Below are positions 48,358-57,006 of a DNA stretch of 62,669 nucleotides, one piece after another. The DNA is from Desulfobulbaceae bacterium (GTDB lineage Bacteria > Desulfobacterota > Desulfobulbia > Desulfobulbales > SURF-16): positions 1 to 62,669 of the forward strand of contig JAGXFQ010000006.1 of assembly GCA_024637145.1 (NCBI GenBank), in the 5' to 3' direction. The notes beneath the pieces are model-generated. The model ran no database searches, had not been told where the DNA came from, and worked only from the letters and a program-made list of their open reading frames with translations. The translations under genes were made by a program, and so were the position numbers. Within the stretch, counting starts at the first letter, position 1, and every line of letters begins with the position of its first letter.

Positions 48358-48397
48358 GAGGCAGCCGGCCACCTTTTGGTGCGCCTTTTAGGGCAGC

Positions 48398-48430
48398 AAA
48401 AGAGCGTAAAGGGCAGGGGCTGCTCTTTTT
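48398..48430 (+). terminator. Rho-independent terminator after trkHA
   Basis: AAAAGAGC (48398-48405) pairs with GCTCTTTT (48422-48429), ending in a T-rich stretch (CTTTTTGTTTTGG). It lies 41 bp after the trkA stop and before cooS. Confidence 0.55.
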
Positions 48431-48514
48431 GTTTTGGTCCGGAAGGTACTCTTGATATAAAGCTCAATAGATCGACTGTTTAAATTCTGTAGTGTAACTG
48501 AGAGGGGTATTGTT

Positions 48515-50392
48515 ATGACCAAACAGAAACAAACCATTGACGAGAAATCTCTATGGGATGATGCCAGGCAGATGCTGCGCAAGGCGGAGAAAGATGGGGT
48601 GGAGACCGCCTGGGATCGGCTGGAACAGCAGACTCCCCACTGTCTATTCTGTGCCAGCGGCCTTTCCTGTCGAAACTGCACCATGGGGCCCTGCCGCATC
48701 AGCAAGAAAGCCCCTCTGGGGGTCTGCGGGGCCGATGGCGATGTGATTGTGGCCCGTAATTTCGGCCGTTTTGTCGCCGGGGGGGCTGCCGGCCATTCCG
48801 ACCATGGCCGGGACTGTATCGAGGCCCTCCAGGCCGTGGTCCTGGGCACGACTCAAGATTATATTATAAAAGATGAGGCAAAATTGCGGCGCCTGGCCGC
48901 TGAACTGGGGATTGTCAGCGAGGGGCGGACGGTTCTTGAGGTGGGCCGGGATGTCTGCGATTTGTTTTTCGCCAATTACGGCAGCCAGCTGCCCCAGCTC
49001 TCTTTTTTATGCCGGGTTCCTGCCAAGCGGCGGGAGATCTGGCAGAATCTGGGCATAACCCCCAAGGGGGTGGATCGGGAGATTGCCGAGATGATGCATC
49101 GCACCCATATGGGGTGCGATAATGATGCCGCCAACACCATGTTGCACTGTGCGCGTACCTGCCTGGCGGACGGCTGGGCCGGCTCCATGATCGCCACCGA
49201 GGTTTCCGATATCCTGTTCGGGACGCCAAGGCCCCGCAAATCACTGGCCAACCTCGCGGTTATCAAGGAGGATCAGGTCAATATTCTGGTGCATGGCCAT
49301 AATCCCATTGTTTCCGAGAAGATTGTCGAGGCAGTGAATGATCCGGCCCTGATTGCCCTGGCCCGGAAAAAGGGTGCTGCCGGCATTAACCTGGCCGGCC
49401 TGTGCTGCACCGGCAATGAATTGATGATGCGACAGGGGATTCCCATGGCCGGCAACCATCTGATGACAGAGCTGGCCATTGTCACCGGCGCGGTGGAGCT
49501 TATCGTTGTTGATTATCAATGCATTATGCCCAGCCTGGTGACGGTTGGCAATTGCTACCACACCAAGATGATCACCACGGCGGATAAGGCGAAGTTCAGC
49601 GGCGCCGAGCATGTCAAATTTGAGATGCATAATGGTAGGGAGCAGGCCTGGAAGGTGGTGGAGATGGCCATTGACCGCTTTTCCTTGCGGAACCCTGACA
49701 GGGTTGAGATTCCCCAGGGGCCTGTGGCCTTGGTTACCGGCTTTTCCAATGAGTTTTTGCTGGAGGCCCTGGGCGGCACCCTGACCCCCCTTATTGACGC
49801 CATCAAGGCGGGCAAGATCCGGGGGGTGGTTGCCATTGTCGGTTGTAATAATCCCAAATATCAGCAGGATTATTGCAATGTCAATCTGGCCCGGGAACTG
49901 ATCAAGAAGGATATTCTGGTGCTGGTAACAGGTTGTGTGACCACGGCCGCCGGCAAGGCCGGCCTGCTGGTGCCTGAGGCCATTGCCATGGCCGGCTCAG
50001 GGCTCCAAGAGATTTGCGGTTCCCTGGCGATTCCGCCGGTCCTGCACATGGGGAGCTGTGTGGATAACGCCCGGATTCTGCAGCTGGCCGCCCTTCTTGC
50101 CAACGAGCTGGGCGTTGATATCTCTGATCTGCCTCTGGCCGGCTCGTCGCCGGAATGGTATTCGGAAAAGGCCGCTGCCATCGGTATGTACTGCGTTGCC
50201 TCCGGCATCTACACCCATCTGGGCCATCCTCCCAATATCACCGGTTCTGAGCTGGTGACCAAGCTGGCCGTCAAGGGGCTTGACGATCTGCTGGGTGCCT
50301 GTTTCGCTATTGAACCTGATCCCTTTAAGGCTGCTGATCTTATTGATGAGCGGATCAGGCAAAAACGGCAGGCCTTAGGCCTTGCTCAATAG
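48515..50392 (+). CDS. cooS: Anaerobic Ni,Fe carbon monoxide dehydrogenase catalytic subunit
   Basis: A 625-residue CooS that oxidises CO to CO2 at the Ni-Fe4-S C-cluster. All C-cluster ligands are recognisable: the histidine in HGHNPI (~260), then cysteines in GLCCTG (~296), DYQCIMP (~336), VGCNN (~443), TGCVTT (~473) and MGSCVDN (~514). The N-terminal clusters use C43, C46, C52, C55, C60 and C71. The D-cluster motif is therefore CX2C (C43/C46); a CX7C motif would require Cys at 51, which is Ser. A CX2C motif is associated with a [2Fe-2S] D-cluster as in Desulfovibrio CODH. No cooC, cooF or acetyl-CoA synthase is adjacent. Confidence 0.96.
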   Translation: MTKQKQTIDEKSLWDDARQMLRKAEKDGVETAWDRLEQQTPHCLFCASGLSCRNCTMGPCRISKKAPLGVCGADGDVIVARNFGRFVAGGAAGHSDHGRDCIEALQAVVLGTTQDYIIKDEAKLRRLAAELGIVSEGRTVLEVGRDVCDLFFANYGSQLPQLSFLCRVPAKRREIWQNLGITPKGVDREIAEMMHRTHMGCDNDAANTMLHCARTCLADGWAGSMIATEVSDILFGTPRPRKSLANLAVIKEDQVNILVHGHNPIVSEKIVEAVNDPALIALARKKGAAGINLAGLCCTGNELMMRQGIPMAGNHLMTELAIVTGAVELIVVDYQCIMPSLVTVGNCYHTKMITTADKAKFSGAEHVKFEMHNGREQAWKVVEMAIDRFSLRNPDRVEIPQGPVALVTGFSNEFLLEALGGTLTPLIDAIKAGKIRGVVAIVGCNNPKYQQDYCNVNLARELIKKDILVLVTGCVTTAAGKAGLLVPEAIAMAGSGLQEICGSLAIPPVLHMGSCVDNARILQLAALLANELGVDISDLPLAGSSPEWYSEKAAAIGMYCVASGIYTHLGHPPNITGSELVTKLAVKGLDDLLGACFAIEPDPFKAADLIDERIRQKRQALGLAQ

Positions 50393-50662
50393 GCAAAAGA
50401 GAGGGTGCCTGGCCCGGCTTTTGTCCCGTGCTGCTTGGCGGCAACCGGTGAGGACAACAGCGCCAGGGCAGAAGGAAACCAACACGCCTGGGCAGAAGAG
50501 GGGATTTTCCTGGCATGACCGCTTTCTTGGTGGCTTTCCCTGCTTGCGTGGTTTATGCATGGTGCAGACCAAAGGCAGCCGGCCGCCGCCACAAAGCGTC
50601 TGGCCGCTGCAAAGATGATAAAAGAGGCACCTGGTGCGTTGCGGTATTGAAAAGGGATCAAG

Positions 50663-51877
50663 ATGGAAGTTGCCATAGTGGGAGGGGGGGCCTCTGGTTT
50701 CTTTGCGGCCATTACGGCCAAGGAAAAATATCCAGAGGCCCATGTGGTCATTTTTGAAAAAACAGAAAAACTCCTGGCCAAGGTCAAGGTGTCCGGGGGC
50801 GGCAGGTGTAATGTCACCACCGGCTGCCCTTCCGTCAAAGAGCTGGTTGCCGCCTATCCCCGCGGCGGCAGGGCCTTGAGAAAGGCTTTTCACAGGTTTG
50901 ACAACCAGGATGCCATGGCGTGGTTTTCGTCGCGGGGTGTGCCCCTGGTGATGCAGGAAGACAGGTGTGTCTTTCCGCGCTCCCAAGATTCCCAAAGCAT
51001 CATTGACTGTTTTCTGGCACAGGCCAGCCGCTTAAAGATCGACATTGAAATGGGGTGCGCCATCAAGGCCATCAGGCCGGTGGGGGCGAGGCTGAAATTG
51101 GAGTTTCGCGGCGCTGCCGGCGAGGCGCGTCTTTTTGACAAGGTCATAGTCGCCACCGGCGGCTCCCCGCACAGAACGGGTTTGGTATGGCTGGAAAAGC
51201 TGCAGCACCAGATTGTCGATCCGGTGCCCTCGCTGTTTACCTTCAGCATGCCGACGGAATCGGTCACAAAACTGCAGGGTATCGTGGTGGAGAAAACCCG
51301 GGTGGCCATCCAGGGCACCCGGCTCAAGGCTGAAGGCCCCCTGCTCATTACCCATTGGGGCATGAGCGGCCCGGCCATTCTCAAACTCTCCTCTTTTGGG
51401 GCCCGGCTGTTGAATGAAAAAGGCTATGCGTTCAAGGTCCAGGTGAATTGGCTCCATGAGCCCAATAATGAGGTGGTGTCGGCGCGGCTGCAGGCCCTTG
51501 TCCAGGAGCATTCCCATAAATTCCTGGCAAATGTCAGACCCTATGGTTTGCCGGAGAGATTATGGCGTTATCTGCTGGAAAAAAGTGCACTGCCGGCGGA
51601 GAAAAAATGGGGAGAACTGGGCAAGAAAGGGCTGCATAAATTGGTGAATGTGTTGACCAATGATGTCTATTGTGTCACGGGGCGCACCTCTTTTCGGGAG
51701 GAGTTTGTCACCTGCGGCGGGGTAAGCCTGGAGAGTGTCGATCTGCAGACCATGCAGAGCAAGGTGTGCCCAAACCTCTATTTTGCCGGTGAAATATTGG
51801 ACATCGATGCCATTACCGGCGGCTATAATTTCCAGGCCGCCTGGACCACCGGCTTCATTGCCGGTCACTTAGAGTGA
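50663..51877 (+). CDS. HI0933/YhiN-type FAD-dependent oxidoreductase
   Basis: A 404-residue flavoprotein. The N-terminal FAD fingerprint VAIVGGGASGFFAAITA is followed by LLAKVKVSGGGRCNVTT (the K-x-SGGGRCN signature of this family). VIVATGGSPHRTG is the second dinucleotide motif. HWGMSGPAIL, TGRTSFREEFVTCGGV and GEILDIDAITGGYNFQAAWTTG close it. The family is conserved but its reaction is unknown. The start is ATG 50663. It has no operon partners. Its stop codon lies inside a strong terminator hairpin. Confidence 0.92.
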   Translation: MEVAIVGGGASGFFAAITAKEKYPEAHVVIFEKTEKLLAKVKVSGGGRCNVTTGCPSVKELVAAYPRGGRALRKAFHRFDNQDAMAWFSSRGVPLVMQEDRCVFPRSQDSQSIIDCFLAQASRLKIDIEMGCAIKAIRPVGARLKLEFRGAAGEARLFDKVIVATGGSPHRTGLVWLEKLQHQIVDPVPSLFTFSMPTESVTKLQGIVVEKTRVAIQGTRLKAEGPLLITHWGMSGPAILKLSSFGARLLNEKGYAFKVQVNWLHEPNNEVVSARLQALVQEHSHKFLANVRPYGLPERLWRYLLEKSALPAEKKWGELGKKGLHKLVNVLTNDVYCVTGRTSFREEFVTCGGVSLESVDLQTMQSKVCPNLYFAGEILDIDAITGGYNFQAAWTTGFIAGHLE

Positions 51878-51916
51878 CCGGCCCCGGCAAATGCCGGATG
51901 CCCCTATTTTTCTGTC
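51860..51916 (+). terminator. Double-hairpin terminator overlapping the stop codon
   Basis: GCCGGTCACT (51860-51869) pairs perfectly with AGTGACCGGC (51873-51882) around a TAG loop, and the gene's stop codon TGA (51875-51877) is within the right arm. A second stem CCGGC-AAAT-GCCGG (51884-51897) and a T-rich stretch (51905-51912) follow. Confidence 0.6.
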
Positions 51917-52255
51917 CAGAGGCCTGCTAAGGGAACCACCTTAGGGCCTATTCGCTGCCTAACGGTTTGGACCTTTTTTATTTTTTTTAAAAAATAAAGC
52001 CAAAAGCGGGTCTGACTCCCTTTTCCCTCCCCCTTTTTTTTTCAACCAAATTCAAGACTTAACAATAAGCCGAGATGCTTGTTGCGAAGATTGCCCTTAT
52101 TACAAGCGGATAAGGAGAGGTGTTGGCCTGCAGATTATCCTTGACGGCGGCAGTCTGCCAGTTCGATAATAAAATGGAAGGATCTATTCGGCAGGCGGCC
52201 TGCCAAGGGGATTGGGGAGCCCGATAATCTGAAAGAGGGCAAAGCATCGTTGCTG

Positions 52256-52302
52256 CCCGAAGAGATCTCCTCTTCGGGCCGGCAGCCCGGATGTTGTTTT
52301 TT
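52256..52302 (+). terminator. Strong hairpin with T-run in a gene-free region
   Basis: CCCGAAGAG (52256-52264) pairs with CTCTTCGGG (52270-52278), extended by an outer GCTG/CAGC pairing, and TTTTTT follows at about 52296. It is the main feature of the 607-bp stretch 51878-52484, which has no supported gene. It is too far (380 bp) to serve the flavoprotein gene, so it may end a small untranslated RNA. Confidence 0.45.
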
Positions 52303-52484
52303 AGTTTGCCCTGTGGAAAAAGAATAATCTCTCCACGGCCGCCCAACGCCCCTTGGCCGCTCCCTGAGGGCAGAGGTCATAGGGTTGGCGGTAATGGTGG
52401 CGCTGGGCGGCCAGATAATTTTCCTTGCCGCAGCCCAAGGTTGATGAACTCTTTTTAAAGCATTATCCGCAACAGGAGATTGCC

Positions 52485-53168
52485 ATGAAAAGTAGTAAAT
52501 ACCTTGCAGCCCTGACGTTCCTGGGAATAATGGTGCTTGCCGCTGGCCTGCTGTACGGGGAAAAAATATCTTTGGTAGAGGTCGAGTTGGGCAAGGGAGA
52601 GAGAGAGCATCTGATCTTCATGCGGCTTACGGAAAAACTTGGCCGCGATCTCTCTATTACCTTGGGAAATACCTATTTCGCCGAACAAGTGTTTGCCCAT
52701 ATGGTGCCTTCGCAGCAAAAATATACGGACTCCGTGGAGGAAAAACTTGCCAGGTATCAGGTGGATGATCCGATTCATGATCCGAAAACGGATGACCCGG
52801 TGGGGGTTTTTCTGGATCCCGTCTATGGCGCCTATTTTGAAGATCGCTTTAATGCCTTGGTGGAGCGTGGCATGGAAGATGTTCTGGAGGCCTATTATGC
52901 AGGGGCCTTTAGCGCGGAACTCAATATGCAGGAAGTAGCGCACTGCCCGGATTTCATCGTGAGGACTTTCTCTGATATCGGCAGGGGTGAATGTGGCCTT
53001 GACCATACAAAAGAGAAGGTGCTCATCAAGACCTATGGCACGCTGCTGGGGGGCTCGGAGGAACATCTCCGGGCTTATGTGCGGAATATAGAAAAAATTA
53101 TTGGTGAAGGCGGCTATGTTGCCCAGGTACTGAGCCAGGAAGAGGTGGCTGAAATCCTCGGTCGTTAG
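52485..53168 (+). CDS. Exported or membrane-anchored protein of unknown function
   Basis: A 227-residue protein. The N-terminal hydrophobic segment (YLAALTFLGIMVLAAGLLYG) can be a signal anchor. The rest is soluble and acidic with an alpha-helical look, one Cys pair (AHCPDFIV and GECGLDH) and the distinctive stretch PVYGAYFEDRFNALVERG. No family is recognised. ATG 52485 has a CAGGAGAT site; upstream in-frame codons have no start signal. It stands alone. Confidence 0.65.
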   Translation: MKSSKYLAALTFLGIMVLAAGLLYGEKISLVEVELGKGEREHLIFMRLTEKLGRDLSITLGNTYFAEQVFAHMVPSQQKYTDSVEEKLARYQVDDPIHDPKTDDPVGVFLDPVYGAYFEDRFNALVERGMEDVLEAYYAGAFSAELNMQEVAHCPDFIVRTFSDIGRGECGLDHTKEKVLIKTYGTLLGGSEEHLRAYVRNIEKIIGEGGYVAQVLSQEEVAEILGR

Positions 53169-53272
53169 AGAATGTATGTATTGCTGATCCTGCGGCCCGG
53201 TGCTGTAGCCAAAACCGGGCAGAGATTCTCCGCCAGCAGGTTCCCGGCCTTCATGATTGTTGAGGAGGCCTT

Positions 53273-53332
53273 ATGAGGGTGATAGAAAAGAGAGATTTTA
53301 AGAGGTGGCCCTTCTTGGTTTCAAGAGTGTAA
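53273..53332 (+). CDS. Possible 19-codon leader peptide
   Basis: ATG 53273 with GAGGAGG five bases upstream reads MRVIEKRDFKRWPFLVSRV and stops. It lies in the 318-bp gap before the small beta-barrel gene, which is otherwise featureless. The ribosome-binding site is strong, but the frame is very short and without homologue. Confidence 0.2.
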   Translation: MRVIEKRDFKRWPFLVSRV

Positions 53333-53486
53333 CTTCTTGTTGTTATGTGTCTAAGTCGTTCTTAAAAAAAAGGAAAGGAGGTGCGTGGTCAACAGAAGAC
53401 TCTTTATCAAATAAGGATAAAGAGGGTTAAGAATGAGGTGAAAAAGGATAGAACAATCTGCTAAATATGAGATAAGGAGAACTGAG

Positions 53487-54032
53487 ATGAAGAAATTAGC
53501 CATGGTTTTAGGAGGAATGTTTTTTGTTTGCTGTCCCCTGGTCGCCCATGCCCAGTCGGAAGATTTTCGATATGCAGCCGGCGATATGGAACTGGCCTTA
53601 TCCGGCAGTGGCAGCAGCGACGAGAGTCTCGACGGTACCACCCTTGCCACGGAAGCCTTTTTTGGTTATTTCCTGACAGAGTCATGGGAGGCTTTTGTTC
53701 GGCAGGGATTGGCCTTTGCGGACCTGCCCGGTGGCAGCCAATGGAATGCCTCCACCCGGGTGGGCATGGATTATAATTTTGATTTAGGGCAGTTTAATAT
53801 GCCCCGGTTGACACCGGTGGTCGGTGCCAGTTTCGGTTGGGTGTATGGTGATGAAATAAAGGATCAATTTATTGCCGGACCGGAGGTTGGCCTCAAATAT
53901 GCGGCCACCGAAAGCACTTTCTTCTATGGCATGATAGAATATGAATTTCTTTTCAAGAATGCCAACGATGCGGATGATAATTTTAACGATGGCCGCTTTG
54001 TTTACACCGTAGGTATCGGTTATAATTGGTAA
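53487..54032 (+). CDS. Small outer-membrane beta-barrel protein
   Basis: A 181-residue protein with a signal peptide (KKLAMVLGGMFFVCCPLVAHAQ) and an OmpW/OmpX-sized barrel of alternating strands (EAFFGYFLTESWEAFVRQG, RVGMDYNFDL, TPVVGASFGWVYGD, GPEVGLKYAAT), ending VYTVGIGYNW with the terminal aromatic. ATG 53487 with a TAAGGAGA site. Function unknown. Confidence 0.85.
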   Translation: MKKLAMVLGGMFFVCCPLVAHAQSEDFRYAAGDMELALSGSGSSDESLDGTTLATEAFFGYFLTESWEAFVRQGLAFADLPGGSQWNASTRVGMDYNFDLGQFNMPRLTPVVGASFGWVYGDEIKDQFIAGPEVGLKYAATESTFFYGMIEYEFLFKNANDADDNFNDGRFVYTVGIGYNW

Positions 54033-54082
54033 AATTATCTGAAGGAATGCTCGAGAGGTCAGGGGTGGAATGGACTCTGGGA

Positions 54083-54124
54083 GATGCGCAAGGTGGACGG
54101 CCATGGCTGGCCACCTTGCGCATC
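54083..54124. terminator. 14-bp perfect hairpin between convergent genes
   Basis: GATGCGCAAGGTGG (54083-54096) pairs with CCACCTTGCGCATC (54111-54124). The 14-nt loop itself contains the palindrome GCCATGGC. It lies between the convergent beta-barrel gene and the marR gene and may end both transcripts, although no T-run follows. Confidence 0.55.
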
Positions 54125-54198
54125 TGCGGTAAGGTATATCTGCCCTGCAAAAAAAGGGGATGACGTTTTTATCCTTTGGGAAAAACCGTTTTCCCCCC

Positions 54199-54633
54199 TT
54201 ACATTTGGCTGATGATCTTTCCCAGAACAGCGCCAAACAGCGCCTGTTCCTCTGCGGACAGGGTGGCGGTAATCTCTTCCGTGAGCCGCAAATGGTATTG
54301 GTGGTGTTCAACAAAAAGGGTCTGCCCCTTTTGGGTCAGGGCAATCAGGTAGGAACGGCGGTCCGTGTGGTGGGGCGTTCTTTGTAGCACTCCCTGCTGT
54401 TCCAATCGGTCAATCATGACGGTGAGGGTGCCGGTGGTCACGCCCATCTTTTTGGCCAGTTCCTTCATGCGCAGGGGAGAACCCTCTTCATGGCCGACAA
54501 TCTCAATGGTGTGCATCTGGGCCGTGGAAAGGCCGGAGTTTTTCACCACATCCTCCTCCCAGGACGAGAGCTTTTCATACAATTCAACTAACTGCTGGGA
54601 AAGTTTGGCAACCTCGCTCATAGGGGCAGGCAT
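54199..54633 (-). CDS. MarR-family transcriptional regulator
   Basis: A 144-residue winged-helix regulator: STAQMHTIEIVGHEEGSPLRMKELA, the recognition helix MGVTTGTLTVMIDRLEQQG, and the wing VLQRTPHHTDRRSYLIALTQKG with the conserved D-R-R. The ATG at 54633 has an AGGAAGAG site and overlaps the dmeF stop by 16 bp, so it is translated from the dmeF message. Inference: it controls this operon in response to metal or another ligand, probably via the 16-bp direct repeats at 55665-55696. Confidence 0.9.
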   Translation of the reverse strand: MPAPMSEVAKLSQQLVELYEKLSSWEEDVVKNSGLSTAQMHTIEIVGHEEGSPLRMKELAKKMGVTTGTLTVMIDRLEQQGVLQRTPHHTDRRSYLIALTQKGQTLFVEHHQYHLRLTEEITATLSAEEQALFGAVLGKIISQM

Positions 54634-55559
54634 GACTCTTCCTCACAGGTGTGGATTTCAAGGGTGAGGTGGGAGAGCGTGGGGAAGGCGCCCAGCAACT
54701 TTTTGTAGTAATCGATCTTTTGCGGGTAATGGGTGACAATGGAGATGATGGCTGCATGATGGGCCGGCCCCACCTTCCAGACATGCATGTCGGCAATCCG
54801 GTTATCCAGCGTCGCCTCGATTTTTTCTTTGATGGCGGCCAGCTCCTGTGGGGGCATGCTGCCATCAAGCAGGATGTTGCCGGTTTCCCGCAACAGTCCA
54901 TAGGCCCAGTGGGAGATAACCACGGCGCCTACGATGCCCATCAGGGGATCAAGCCAATTCCAGCCCAGATATTTGCCGCAGATAAGGGCGGCAATAGCCA
55001 GAAGAGAGGTGAGGGCATCGGCCAGGACGTGCAGATAGGCGGCCTTGAGATTGTGGTCATGATGGTGGGGCTGGCTGCTCTCATCATGGCCATGGCCATG
55101 ATCGTGGTTGCCCTGCAGGAGGAAGGCGCACAAGATATTAACCAGCAGCCCCAAAACGGCCACACCAATGGCCTCGTTGAAATGGATCTGTTGCGGGGCC
55201 AGGAGGCGCTGCCCAGACTCGATGAGCATGATCAGGGCCACCACGATGAGGGCGATGGCGCTGGCAAAACCACCCAGCACGCTCACCTTGCCGGTGCCAA
55301 AGGCAAAGGCCTTGTTGTCTGCATGCTTTCGGGCAAAACGGTAGGCGAAAATGGTTATCATGAAGGCGGCAACATGGGTGCCCATGTGCCACCCGTCCGC
55401 CAGCAAGGCCATGGAGCCATAGGTTATGCCGGCGGCGATCTCAAAGAGCATGGTGATGGCGGTGATGATCAGCACCTGCCAGGTCCGTTTTTCACCCTGT
55501 GCCTTGAGCATGGCGAAATCATGGGGGTGCTGCCAGGTGGCAAGGGAATGGGTATGCAT
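54618..55559 (-). CDS. dmeF: Cation diffusion facilitator, DmeF-like metal exporter
   Basis: A 313-residue CDF transporter. The N-terminal HTHSLATWQHPHDF is the DmeF type. TM2 has the metal site H/D motif MALLADGWHMGTH, and TM5 has HVLADALTSLLA. A His-rich loop HDHGHGHDESSQPHHHDH lies between TM4 and TM5. A C-terminal cytoplasmic domain follows (~215-313). DmeF proteins export Co2+, Ni2+ and related ions by proton exchange. The ATG at 55559 was chosen because the His-rich N-terminus begins there. It heads an operon with marR. Confidence 0.92.
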   Translation of the reverse strand: MHTHSLATWQHPHDFAMLKAQGEKRTWQVLIITAITMLFEIAAGITYGSMALLADGWHMGTHVAAFMITIFAYRFARKHADNKAFAFGTGKVSVLGGFASAIALIVVALIMLIESGQRLLAPQQIHFNEAIGVAVLGLLVNILCAFLLQGNHDHGHGHDESSQPHHHDHNLKAAYLHVLADALTSLLAIAALICGKYLGWNWLDPLMGIVGAVVISHWAYGLLRETGNILLDGSMPPQELAAIKEKIEATLDNRIADMHVWKVGPAHHAAIISIVTHYPQKIDYYKKLLGAFPTLSHLTLEIHTCEEESCLPL

Positions 55560-55648
55560 AGGCGGTGCTCTCTCTTTGGAAAAGGTGTTGTCCACTGCTG
55601 CTGCGGGCCTGTGGCACCGCAACCTGAAGGCAATGGGAAAGAGAGGGA

Positions 55649-55696
55649 AAAATAGAGAAATATTGTTTGATTGTCAAGATGTTTGTTTGTCAAGCA
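55649..55696 (-). promoter_or_regulatory. Promoter and tandem operator-like repeat of the dmeF-marR operon
   Basis: On the minus strand TTGACA (55677-55672) and TATTTT (55654-55649) are 17 bp apart, a good sigma-70 promoter. The -35 overlaps two adjacent 16-bp direct repeats (plus-strand GTTTGATTGTCAAGAT 55665-55680 and GTTTGTTTGTCAAGCA 55681-55696), a likely regulator-binding site. Confidence 0.6.
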
Positions 55697-55877
55697 ATTT
55701 ACAGAGATAACACTGCGCAGATTGGCCGCCTCGCCGGTCACCCGGCAGGACCATGTCCTGTTCCCGTCTTTGAGGGGCAAGGAGAAGGGGCCATGAAGGT
55801 AGAGACATTCTGATCGGGTGCGGCACAGGCACCAGCCGGGCCGCCTGGTTGCCGGGCAAGGGCCTCTGAGTCGCCAC

Positions 55878-55912
55878 GCCAGGCACCGCGACTGAAAGCC
55901 GCGGTGCCTGGC
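55878..55912 (-). terminator. 13-bp perfect hairpin downstream of the yeeE pair
   Basis: GCCAGGCACCGCG (55878-55890) pairs with CGCGGTGCCTGGC (55900-55912) around a 9-nt loop, 25 bp past the minus-strand stop at 55937. No T-run follows on the minus strand. The remainder of 55560-55936 holds only the dmeF promoter. Confidence 0.5.
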
Positions 55913-55936
55913 AAGGATTTGGTCAGATCTCCAGGG

Positions 55937-56467
55937 TTAGAGTTTCTTTTTTTCAAACCAGAAGAAGAGGGAGATCGCTGCGGCCCAGAAGAGAGGAATG
56001 ATGAGCCATGGTGAGACTCCCAAGGCCTCCGGCAGCCCGATCTTGCCGAACTCTTTCCATGTCATCACCGTTGCTTGGAAGAAGGGGTAGAGTTCCGCGT
56101 AAAGGGCAGCCCCTGCCACCATGCCCGCAATGGCGAACAAGGCATGCCAGCGTCCTTCACCCAGGGCGCCGATGGAGGTGCCTGGACAGAAGCCCATCAC
56201 GGCCCAGCCAACGCCGAAGAGGGCCCCGCCCAGCAGCACAGCGCCCAAGTTCATGGATTTGTGGCTGGCGGTGATAATCCCGGCATCGGTAAGCAAGGTT
56301 ATGCCCACCATGCCGACGAGGATCGCCGAAAACATGAACTTGACTATGGTCATGTCCTTCAGCAGCAGGGCGCCGACCTGTTTTTCAAAACGTAGAACGC
56401 GGCCTTTCTGCAGTAACAATCCGAAGAAGACTCCGGTAATCAGGCCCAGCCATTGATCAATGCTCAT
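55937..56467 (-). CDS. YeeE/YedE family sulfur transporter subunit (second half)
   Basis: A 176-residue membrane protein, four to five helices, with VLRFEKQVGALLLKDMTIVKFM, LLGGALFGVGWAVMGFCPGTSIGALGEG (the GxCPGT cysteine motif of YeeE/YedE) and a C-terminal helix pair. YeeE homologues import thiosulfate or selenium compounds by relaying it between cysteines. Its ATG overlaps the first half's stop by 4 bp (ATGA). Two half-size genes replace one full-length YeeE. Confidence 0.88.
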   Translation of the reverse strand: MSIDQWLGLITGVFFGLLLQKGRVLRFEKQVGALLLKDMTIVKFMFSAILVGMVGITLLTDAGIITASHKSMNLGAVLLGGALFGVGWAVMGFCPGTSIGALGEGRWHALFAIAGMVAGAALYAELYPFFQATVMTWKEFGKIGLPEALGVSPWLIIPLFWAAAISLFFWFEKKKL

Positions 56468-57006
56468 GACAATCTCCTTCCATAGACGAGGGCGGCAACG
56501 ATGATGCCGAAAATAAAGAACATGGCCACGGCCACCAGGGAACTCACCGAGAGCTGCATGACGCCGCTTAAGCCGTGGCCGCTGGGGCAGCCGCTGGCCA
56601 GCCTGGCACCCACCATGGCGATGATGCCTCCCAGGAAGGCACCGGCCCCCCGTTTCCAGATGCTCGGGCCGAACCGTTCCTGCCAGATGGGCGGTACGCT
56701 TTCGAATTTGAAGCTGCGGTCTGTGAGGGAAGAGAGCAGCGCCCCCAGGAAGATGCCCGTAACCAGCATGAACTGCCAATCAATGCGAACCTTGGTCTTG
56801 GTAAAATAGGCATTGGCTGCCACGTGCTCCGGAGATATTGTTTGCTCAAGAAGGCCGGCTGCCCGCACAAAGGTCGTTGAGGCGCCCAGGTAGCTGCTTT
56901 TTCCCAGCCACAGGGTGGTGGCATATACGGAAAGGATAGCCAGTATTCCCAGCAAAGCCCCGGCCAGGTAAGGATTCCAGCCTCCATCCTCTTTTGTCCA
57001 TATCAT
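56464..57006 (-). CDS. YeeE/YedE family sulfur transporter subunit (first half)
   Basis: A 180-residue membrane protein: WNPYLAGALLGILAILSVY, LGASTTFVRAAGLLEQ, then AFLGGIIAMVGARLASGCPSGHGLSG with the conserved GCxxGH cysteine motif. It pairs with the downstream half gene to make the full transporter. GAGGAGA lies before the ATG. It follows pfkB after a 184-bp spacer containing a questionable small frame. Confidence 0.88.
   Translation of the reverse strand: MIWTKEDGGWNPYLAGALLGILAILSVYATTLWLGKSSYLGASTTFVRAAGLLEQTISPEHVAANAYFTKTKVRIDWQFMLVTGIFLGALLSSLTDRSFKFESVPPIWQERFGPSIWKRGAGAFLGGIIAMVGARLASGCPSGHGLSGVMQLSVSSLVAVAMFFIFGIIVAALVYGRRLS

Noticed and set aside
54651..55655. 334-codon plus-strand frame opposite dmeF
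   Set aside because: It is an antisense shadow of the His-rich CDF transporter and is low complexity in translation.
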